From Synergistaceae bacterium (lineage in GTDB: Bacteria; Synergistota; Synergistia; Synergistales; Aminobacteriaceae), in assembly GCA_031270755.1 (NCBI GenBank), contig JAISWV010000092.1:1-7249 (forward strand): a DNA stretch of 7,249 bases. The letters run 5' to 3'. Every line of letters starts with the position of its first letter. The stretch's first letter is position 1. Both the position numbers and the translations under genes were made by a program. The notes under the pieces were generated by a model, which saw nothing but the letters and a program-made list of their open reading frames with translations, had not been told where the DNA came from and ran no database searches. Below, one piece after another: positions 1 through 5,308 of the stretch.

Positions 1-425
1 ATCAGAGGCACGATGCGCGGGCTGACGACGTCGGCATAGTGGCCGCGGCAGAATTCTTTCTGCTCGTCGTTCAGGCTTTTTTCGTCGACCATGCGGATGC
101 CGCGTTCCTCCATCTCCAAAAAAATTTTCACGTAGGTTTCCATAAACGTTTTTCGGCTCTCGGACATGCGTTCGTCCACCTGACGCAGAATTTGCCGGGC
201 GAGAACCCCCTCCGGCAAGACGAGCTCCTTGGTTCCCTTGCGTCTTTGCAACTGGGCCGACCGAACCAGGTTGGCCAGACGCACGCGCACGAATTCGTCC
301 CTGTTGTTGGAGTAAATTCCCAAAAATCTCAGCCTCTGCAAAAGAGGAACGCTCATATCCTGGGCTTCCTGGAGAACCCGCTCGTTAAACGCGAGCCAGC
401 TCAATTCTCTGTTGTTCATCGTCAT
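1..425 (-). CDS. ppk1: Polyphosphate kinase 1, N-terminal part (runs off left edge)
   Basis: Polyphosphate kinase transfers the terminal phosphate of ATP reversibly onto chains of inorganic polyphosphate. Reading the minus strand from position 425 gives an open frame to the window edge (about 141 codons, no stop). It begins M-T-M-NNRELSWLAFNERVLQEA, followed by SVPLLQRLRFLGIYSNN and RDEFVRVRLANL. This is the hallmark start of the Ppk1 N-terminal domain (family pattern NRELSWLxFNxRVLxEA ... PLLERLxFLxIxSxNxDEFFxVRVA). The catalytic histidines and phospholipase-D-like C-terminal domains would lie outside the window. Two in-frame ATGs are possible, at 425 and 419. I chose 425 because a G-rich stretch at 433-439 sits about 8 bases before it, although this is a poor Shine-Dalgarno match. 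The usual LDEFF is NRDEFV here, a variation worth noting but not a sign of damage. The gene is in tandem with, and downstream of, the hsd operon, separated by 489 bases. That suggests its own promoter. The family call is secure; activity cannot be judged from this fragment. Confidence 0.93.
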   Translation of the reverse strand, partial: MTMNNRELSWLAFNERVLQEAQDMSVPLLQRLRFLGIYSNNRDEFVRVRLANLVRSAQLQRRKGTKELVLPEGVLARQILRQVDERMSESRKTFMETYVKIFLEMEERGIRMVDEKSLNDEQKEFCRGHYADVVSPRIVPL

Positions 426-458
426 GAGTCTATCCCCCCGCCACCAGTAAAACGCAAA

Positions 459-487
459 TTCATCAAGGTTGTGTAACGATTTGTCAA
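459..487 (-). promoter_or_regulatory. Weak promoter candidate for ppk1
   Basis: On the minus strand a perfect TTGACA (positions 487-482) is followed after 17 bases by GATGAA (464-459), which matches only three of six positions of the TATAAT consensus. The -10 candidate lies about 33 bases before the preferred ppk1 start, a suitable distance. The good -35 but poor -10 makes this a guess. It would explain how ppk1 is expressed if transcription from the hsd operon stops in the intergenic region. Confidence 0.25.
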
Positions 488-499
488 AGAATTGTTACA
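472..499. promoter_or_regulatory. Imperfect 28-base dyad, possible operator
   Basis: The outer arms TGTAAC (472-477) and GTTACA (494-499) are perfect inverted copies, and inner ATT (479-481) and AAT (490-492) are also symmetric. Overall 10 of 14 positions or slightly fewer pair across a centre at 485/486. The dyad encloses the TTGACA-like box of the ppk1 promoter candidate, which is where a repressor site could act. Against this, it overlaps the place where the N-terminal codons of the TetR fossil would have been, so it may be chance symmetry in AT-rich decayed sequence. Confidence 0.25.
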
Positions 500-533
500 A
501 ATTCTCCGTAATCACGCGCGGTATGCCCCGGAC

Positions 534-632
534 AGGTATGACGCCGTTGGGGTGGCGGAGATCGTGTCGACCGCGGGCATAACGAAGCCCACTCTTTATC
601 ATTACTTTGGCAGCAAAGAAGAAAATTTGTAA
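534..632 (+). pseudogene. TetR-family regulator fragment (helix-turn-helix only)
   Basis: On the plus strand the codons from 537 read YDAVGVAEIVSTAGITKP and then TLYHYFGSKEENL before a TAA at 630-632. This is a textbook TetR_N DNA-binding domain: helix 2, the turn with AGITKPTLYHYF as recognition helix, and the GSKEE that opens helix 4. A functional TetR protein is about 190-210 residues, but here only about 30 recognisable residues remain. Upstream the frame has no start codon before a stop at 474-476 and does not resemble TetR helix 1 well. Another frame reads QRIVTNS (about 486-506), possibly the remnant of helix 1 after a small indel. No ligand-binding domain follows in any plus frame over 633-900. 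It is therefore a decayed or truncated gene, not a small functional protein. Its orientation is opposite to ppk1 and hsdMSR, so it was once divergent from ppk1. Confidence 0.8.
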
Positions 633-762
633 CCGTTCGCCGGAGCCAACACTCCGCTGGAAGGCGGGTGAACATTAAGTGGACGACCAGCGGATTTCCA
701 CCGAAAAGGCGTTCGCCTCAGACGACTCCAAAATGAAAGAGGGACACTGAAGATGTTTCGCT

Positions 763-788
763 AAAACTCGCAGAGGTCTGCAAGTTTT
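763..788. terminator. Hairpin flanked by A4 and T4, terminator-like
   Basis: AAAACT-c-GCAGA-gg-TCTGC-a-AGTTTT forms an almost perfect palindrome: a 5-bp GC-containing stem, one mismatch, then a 6-bp AT stem. With A-runs on one side and T-runs on the other it could act as an intrinsic terminator in either direction. On the minus strand it lies about 130 bases past the hsdR stop, between that operon and ppk1. The T-run is short (four) and the inner loop is only two bases (four or more if the top pair opens), so termination strength is uncertain. It may instead be part of a repeat element. Confidence 0.4.
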
Positions 789-827
789 ACCATTTACTAA
801 ACCAATGTCAACAACTTAAGCAAAACT

Positions 828-875
828 TTGGGGCTCCGCCCCATACCCCGCAGGGGACTCGTCCCCTGACCCCAA
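828..875. repeat. GC-rich compound palindromic element 3' of hsdR
   Basis: Two hairpins lie side by side. GGGGC-tcc-GCCCC is at 830-842. CAGGGGAC-tc-GTCCCCTG is at 851-868, with 8-bp arms and a practical four-base loop after opening the top pair. An outer pair TTGGGG (828-833) and CCCCAA (870-875) could close the whole into a branched structure, and the CCCCG at 846-850 offers further alternative pairings. It starts about 40 bases past the hsdR stop, in a non-coding position typical of REP-like extragenic palindromes or transcript 3'-end stabilisers. There is no convincing T-run after it on the minus strand (AAAGTTTTGC follows), so simple intrinsic termination is only moderately likely. Whether it is repeated elsewhere in the genome cannot be seen from one copy. 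Confidence 0.6.
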
Positions 876-914
876 TTGTGTATATTATGAAAACGCTATA
901 AAGCCGGGGCATAT

Positions 915-3900
915 TCATAACGCGCTCACAAAACCGTCGCCCGCGATAACATCGACGATAGTCAGTTGCGGCGTATCGGTCAGCCTTGAAAGCCGATCAT
1001 GAACCAGAGGCAGGAGTATCTTGTCAATTTCGCTCCGGAACGCCTCGTCCTCGAGGTACTTCTCGCAGAATTCATGATTCTTTGCCATTCGGCTCAAAAC
1101 CACGTCTATAATAGCGTTGTCGTAGACGATTTTGAAGAGGTCAAGCGGGTTCTTGGAGCGCAGGACCATCTCGGCGTTGCCCGCCATATCCTGCACGAAC
1201 TGCTCCAGAACCTTGTCCATTTCAGTGAAGTTCATGCCGAGCCTTTCGTTCAGTTCCTGGATTATCCGCGAGAGTTTTTCTTTCTCGTCCTCGAGAGGAA
1301 GCCCCGTGCCGGTGGTCTTGCCATGCAGAACGCCATCTTCCTTGGCCATGAGGATTGTTCCCTCATAAGTTTTCTGAAGTCGGTAATATTGCAGAAACAC
1401 GTCGTTATCCAGGTTTGGCGTCCGATCGCCGGTATCCTTCGGCAGCTTGCGGAGCAGACACTTGGCGTAGGCGTAAAACTTGTGGAGATTCTCGTCGCCG
1501 AGGTTGATAATATGCGTCAGGAAAGAGTAGAGCCGGATAAACTTCGTCAGCGCGCCACGGAAGTCCATTTTGTTCTGTCCCTCGGTTGAGGCGTTATAAC
1601 GGTCGACGGCGGGATCGACGAACGAGTTCAAGCGCGCCAAATCGATGTTGCCTTGGCTTTTGGTTTCCTTGAAGAACACTTTGGCAAAGGCGTTGATTTC
1701 ACTGTCCGTGTAGATCATAAAGCTATCCAGGGCATTCTTGATGTCATAGACGGTGTTGGGGTCGGTGCTTTCGGCGATACCCGTTTCTTGATAGTAGTCT
1801 TGGAATGCGTTCAGAATATCGCCGCGGCTGTTGACGAAGTCCAAAACGAAGGTCTCCGTTTTACCGGGGCAAGTGCGGTTCACGCGGGAAAGCGTCTGCA
1901 CCGCCTTGACGCCGGACAATTTTTTGTCGACGTACATCGTATGAAGAAGTGGCTGGTCAAAGCCCGTCTGGTACTTCTCCGCTACCAGCAGCAGTTGGTA
2001 TTCGCCGGCGGCGAATTTGTCCGGCGTTTCCGTGTCGGGGAAGTCGTTGAGGTTCGCTTCGGTGTATTCCTTTATCCCGCCGGTCACGTTATCTTTGACT
2101 GCACCTGAAAACGCCACCAATACGCCCAAGTCGGTATAGCCCATCTTTTCGATGTACTTGAGGAATTCGAAGTAGTAGCGCACGGCATGGAGGCGCGAGC
2201 CGGTAACGAGCATCGCCTTGGCCTTGCCGCCGATACGATGCTGAACCTGACCGCGGAAATGCTCCACGATGATCTCGGTCTTCTGCGCCAAATTGTACGA
2301 GTGCAGGCTCATATATTTTCCGAGAGCCTTATTCGCCTGCCCCTTGGCGTAAAGCGGGTCGTCCGTGATTTTCTTTCCGATTTGAAAGTAGGTCTCGTAG
2401 GTGGTGTAGTTTTCCAGGACGTTGAATATAAAGCCCTCCTCGATGGCTTGCCTCATACTGTAGAGGTGGAACGGTTCCGGCTTGCCTTCGGCGGTCTTCG
2501 TGCCGAATATTTCAATCGTTTTTTGCTTCGGGGTGGCAGTGAACGCAAAGAACGAGAGGTTCTTCCGCGGACCGTGGGCCGCCATCTCCGCCGCTATTTC
2601 TTCGTCGGGGTCTTTTCCTTCGTCTTCGGCTTTCGCTTCTTCTACGGCGTACTCGTGTAATTTCTTCTCGATGGCATCCTCGCCCTGCGCGGATATGTCT
2701 GCCAGAACTTCTTTCAGCCGCTCGCTCGCCTTGCCGGTCTGGGAAGAGTGCGCTTCGTCCACGATGACGGCGAATCGCTTACCCGCCGCAGCCACTTTTT
2801 GCACGTCCACGAACGGGAATTTCCGCAAGGTGCAGATGATGATTTTCTCGCCCTTTTCCAAAGCTGTGGCGAGTTGTTTGGAGTTCTTATCGACGCGGAC
2901 GACCACGCCGTCCTTATGCTCCATATTGAAGATGTCGCGCTGAAGCTGCTTGTCGAGGACGCGGCGGTCGGTGACCACGATGACGCTATGGAACACCACG
3001 TCGTCGTTTGCGTCGTGCAGATTCGTCAGATGGTGGGCCAGCCAGGCCATGGAGTTCGATTTGCCCGAACCCGCCGAATGCTGAATCAGGTAGTTCTTGC
3101 CCGCGCCGTTGGAGTAGACGTCGCCGACAATTTTGCGGACGGCGTCCAATTGGTGATAGCGCGGGAATATCAGCTTCTCTTTGCCCGACTTGTCGTCCTT
3201 CGTCATCCGCACGAAACGGTGCAGGATGTCCAGCAAGCTGTCGCGCCGCAGGATTTCTTTCCAAAGGTACGATGTGCGGTAATCGTTGGCGACGGGTGGG
3301 TTGCCCGCGCCTTTTTCGCAGCCTTTGTTGAACGGGATAAAGACGGTGTCCTGCTTGCGAAGCCATGTCGTCATCCAGACTTCATCGGTATCTGCGGCGA
3401 AATGCACAATAGCCCGCTTCTTGAAGGCAAGCAACGCTTCACGCGGACTGCGGTCGTTCTTATATTGGTCGATGGCGTTTTTATAGGTCTGACCTGTAAG
3501 CGGGTTCTTCAATTCAATGGTGATGATAGGGAGCCCGTTCAGAAAGATGACCGTGTCGATGGAGTTCTCGTTGGTAATGCTGTATTTGACCTGCCGCGTT
3601 ATCTGCAGAACGTTCTTGTCGTAAAGGGCGGACGCGCTCTTGTTCATGCCGCTGCCGGGTTTGAAATAGGCGAGCCGCACGTACACGCCCAGGTCGGCGA
3701 TGCCGTGGCGAAGCACGTCAATCATGCCGCGCTGATTGAGTTCGGCATTCAAGCGTTTCAGAAATTCCGCCATCGCGACACTTTCGCTGCCGTGGCGTTT
3801 AATGAGCGCTTTCCATTCGTCAGGCTGAGTATCTTTGACGAAAGCGGCAAGCGCGTTGGTGTCCATCGCGTACTCACGGTTGAAGCCGGAGGGGTTGCCT

Positions 3901-3989
3901 TTGACATACCGCTCGGCTTTCTTCACGCCGCTGGTCAACCAGTATTCAATTTCCTGCTCGAAGACGCGCTCTTTTGTGTCGATAGCCAT
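915..3989 (-). CDS. hsdR: Type I restriction enzyme R subunit (nuclease and DNA translocase)
   Basis: This subunit binds the M2S methylase, hydrolyses ATP to reel in DNA from an unmethylated site, and cuts at a distance. The 1024-residue protein is full length for the family. The N-terminal PD-(D/E)xK nuclease shows D145, then E159-L-K161 in TIELKN, followed by NAIDQYKND (171-179). The superfamily 2 motor shows Walker A AGSGKS (306-311), the VVTDRR motif Ia region (338-343), DEAH (411-414), FTATP (483-487), a motif V region around AEKYQTGFD (670-678) and motif VI QTLSRVNRT (698-706). The remaining C-terminal part (about 750-1024) is the helical region that contacts the methylase. A charged insertion (about 440-475) lies between DEAH and FTATP. 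The ATG start at 3989 is preceded by GGAGGGG (4005-3999), nine bases away and overlapping the last codons of hsdS. The gene begins six bases after the hsdS stop and ends with TGA. All key residues are present, so it looks functional. Confidence 0.97.
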   Translation of the reverse strand: MAIDTKERVFEQEIEYWLTSGVKKAERYVKGNPSGFNREYAMDTNALAAFVKDTQPDEWKALIKRHGSESVAMAEFLKRLNAELNQRGMIDVLRHGIADLGVYVRLAYFKPGSGMNKSASALYDKNVLQITRQVKYSITNENSIDTVIFLNGLPIITIELKNPLTGQTYKNAIDQYKNDRSPREALLAFKKRAIVHFAADTDEVWMTTWLRKQDTVFIPFNKGCEKGAGNPPVANDYRTSYLWKEILRRDSLLDILHRFVRMTKDDKSGKEKLIFPRYHQLDAVRKIVGDVYSNGAGKNYLIQHSAGSGKSNSMAWLAHHLTNLHDANDDVVFHSVIVVTDRRVLDKQLQRDIFNMEHKDGVVVRVDKNSKQLATALEKGEKIIICTLRKFPFVDVQKVAAAGKRFAVIVDEAHSSQTGKASERLKEVLADISAQGEDAIEKKLHEYAVEEAKAEDEGKDPDEEIAAEMAAHGPRKNLSFFAFTATPKQKTIEIFGTKTAEGKPEPFHLYSMRQAIEEGFIFNVLENYTTYETYFQIGKKITDDPLYAKGQANKALGKYMSLHSYNLAQKTEIIVEHFRGQVQHRIGGKAKAMLVTGSRLHAVRYYFEFLKYIEKMGYTDLGVLVAFSGAVKDNVTGGIKEYTEANLNDFPDTETPDKFAAGEYQLLLVAEKYQTGFDQPLLHTMYVDKKLSGVKAVQTLSRVNRTCPGKTETFVLDFVNSRGDILNAFQDYYQETGIAESTDPNTVYDIKNALDSFMIYTDSEINAFAKVFFKETKSQGNIDLARLNSFVDPAVDRYNASTEGQNKMDFRGALTKFIRLYSFLTHIINLGDENLHKFYAYAKCLLRKLPKDTGDRTPNLDNDVFLQYYRLQKTYEGTILMAKEDGVLHGKTTGTGLPLEDEKEKLSRIIQELNERLGMNFTEMDKVLEQFVQDMAGNAEMVLRSKNPLDLFKIVYDNAIIDVVLSRMAKNHEFCEKYLEDEAFRSEIDKILLPLVHDRLSRLTDTPQLTIVDVIAGDGFVSAL

Positions 3990-3995
3990 GCCTGC

Positions 3996-5306
3996 CTACC
4001 CCTCCGATACTTTGATTTTTCCCGTGACTGCGTCATGAATCACGATTTGACGGTATTGCCTCAGTTTCTCTGTCTGCGCGTCAATGTCGGCAATTAATTC
4101 GTTGACCTTTACGGTCTTTGTGTCTATGAACTCGACAATCTGTTCTTGCTCCGGCAATGACGGTATCAGTACGGGCAGCCGCTTCATATCCGTGAATTTC
4201 AGAGTCTGCCGAATCCCTCCGCCCAGTCTGTAGTAGATTTTCAACAAGTCAAAAGCGTGAAGCAAATATGTGAAGTATTTGCTGTCAAGCCGCGATGAGG
4301 GTATAAGCCCCAAATACGCTGAGGTTATTATTCCAGTTTCGGTGACGTACCCCGTTCGCAGACTGCGCTTGTCGTTTTGCAGGTCGGTCAGACGAAGCAC
4401 GGTATACCCCGGTTGAACTATCTGGTAGCCCTCGAAGTTGGCGGGCAGCAAACCAAAGTTCATATTGATGTCTTTCTGGATAATTCTGCCGTAACTTAGA
4501 CTCAATAGATTGTCGTAAGCCATGCCAGTGTTCTTGATCGTGTTCTCTTTTGCCACAGCGAACAGCGGGTATTGTTCCCAATGCGCCGGAATCTCCCCAA
4601 TCCATTCGATACCGCTGTCTTTCATCGGCGCGGCTTTGTCCAGTCCCTTTGTGACCGTAGCCGCGATGAGTTCGCGCTTGTAGGTGTCGAGCATCTCCGC
4701 TTGGCTGGCGAGGTCGGCGAGGACTTCGTCAATTTTTGTTATATGCGGGTCAAGATACCGAACAATCGCCTGTTGTTCAGTTTTTGGCGGTAGTGGAAGT
4801 CGCGCGTCTTTCAAGATTGCTTGCGTTATGCTGAAAACCTTAATTCCATATACCTTCGACCGAATCTGCGCCCTGAACGGGATAGAATCGAACAAGTACG
4901 CGTAAAATCGGCTTGCGTCGCGCTCATACGGTCGGGCGATGACAGTGTGGTAACCCGCAATGACTTCCGAGTCGCTATTCAAATATGTGAAATTGCCAGA
5001 CCCTTCCACATCTTCGGATGTGTCGGCAAACACAAAATCGCCCTTGCCAAGCATTGATGATTGAGAGATTTCAGGGTTCTCTAAATCCACGCAACGCAAA
5101 GCACAAGTTTCAGGGCTGACCTCAAACCCGTACCTTGAATGGATTTCACCGTAGCTCACGCAAGGCAGCCCTTCGTCCTGGAGATCCGCTTTCGTGATAT
5201 CGATGCCCCGCCCAAACCGGAACAAGTAGCGAAATCGCCCAATATCCCAGTGTGGCGGGATAAAGCCGCGCCAATCTATCACTCCGTTTACATATTCTGT
5301 CCCCAC
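3996..5306 (-). CDS. hsdS: Type I restriction-modification specificity subunit
   Basis: HsdS reads the split DNA target and holds two HsdM and two HsdR subunits. The 436 residues show the family's two-fold repeat. Half one has a target-recognition domain opening with DWRGFIPPHW (11-20), then a conserved region around LPLPPKTEQQAIVRYLD (170-186) running as a long helix to about 222. Half two opens with GIEWIGEIPAHW (232-243) and ends with IPSLPEQEQIVEFIDT (381-396) plus a helix to about 430. The start is GTG at 5306, not ATG. It is supported by a perfect GGAGG (5318-5314) seven bases upstream and lies two bases after the hsdM stop. The sequence is more AT-rich than its neighbours: hand-counted 60-base blocks in the recognition domains are about 40-50% GC, against 53-73% in hsdM and hsdR blocks. 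This is normal for recognition domains exchanged by recombination. No stop or frameshift interrupts it. The DNA sequence recognised cannot be inferred. Confidence 0.96.
   Translation of the reverse strand: MGTEYVNGVIDWRGFIPPHWDIGRFRYLFRFGRGIDITKADLQDEGLPCVSYGEIHSRYGFEVSPETCALRCVDLENPEISQSSMLGKGDFVFADTSEDVEGSGNFTYLNSDSEVIAGYHTVIARPYERDASRFYAYLFDSIPFRAQIRSKVYGIKVFSITQAILKDARLPLPPKTEQQAIVRYLDPHITKIDEVLADLASQAEMLDTYKRELIAATVTKGLDKAAPMKDSGIEWIGEIPAHWEQYPLFAVAKENTIKNTGMAYDNLLSLSYGRIIQKDINMNFGLLPANFEGYQIVQPGYTVLRLTDLQNDKRSLRTGYVTETGIITSAYLGLIPSSRLDSKYFTYLLHAFDLLKIYYRLGGGIRQTLKFTDMKRLPVLIPSLPEQEQIVEFIDTKTVKVNELIADIDAQTEKLRQYRQIVIHDAVTGKIKVSEG
3999..4005 (-). promoter_or_regulatory. Ribosome binding site of hsdR inside hsdS end
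   Basis: GGAGGGG on the minus strand is formed by the last codons of hsdS (encoding S-E-G) and ends nine bases before the hsdR ATG. It sets the hsdR start and implies that ribosomes finishing hsdS help start hsdR. Confidence 0.8.
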
Positions 5307-5308
5307 GC

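Larger units (their letters stand above)
426..914. other. 489-base intergenic region between hsdR and ppk1
   Basis: No intact gene is visible on either strand. From left to right it holds a weak ppk1 promoter candidate, an AT-rich dyad (472-499), a TetR-type helix-turn-helix fossil (about 534-632, plus strand), a stretch with nothing recognisable (633-762), a terminator-like hairpin (763-788), and a GC-rich palindromic element (828-875) close to the end of hsdR. The short open frames inside it are broken by stops and lack ribosome sites or family resemblance apart from the TetR piece. The mix of a broken gene and structured repeats fits a boundary region that has undergone insertion and decay. 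Confidence 0.7.

Noticed and set aside
39..476. 145-codon plus-strand frame at the left edge
   Set aside because: The opposite strand encodes the clear Ppk1 N-terminus over the same bases, and this frame resembles nothing.
484..675. 63-codon minus-strand frame in the intergenic region
   Set aside because: It is antisense to the TetR fossil, has no convincing ribosome site and no family resemblance.
784..811. Second minus-strand promoter (TTGACA at 811-806)
   Set aside because: No acceptable -10 box at 16-18 bases and more than 350 bases from ppk1; the match is probably chance in AT-rich sequence.
426..914. Small RNA gene, CRISPR array or tRNA in the intergenic region
   Set aside because: No regularly spaced direct repeats, no cloverleaf-compatible sequence, and the hairpins are better explained as palindromic repeat or terminator.
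2748..4097. 449-codon open frame on the plus strand across hsdR
   Set aside because: It is antisense to an intact, motif-rich hsdR; its product (many His, Val, Asp runs) resembles no family. Long antisense frames are expected from the GC-biased third positions.
3996..5306. Phase-variable hsdS with inverted or direct DNA repeats
   Set aside because: The two conserved regions resemble each other as protein but I saw no long DNA identity between them, no second silent hsdS, no recombinase gene and no simple-sequence tract.
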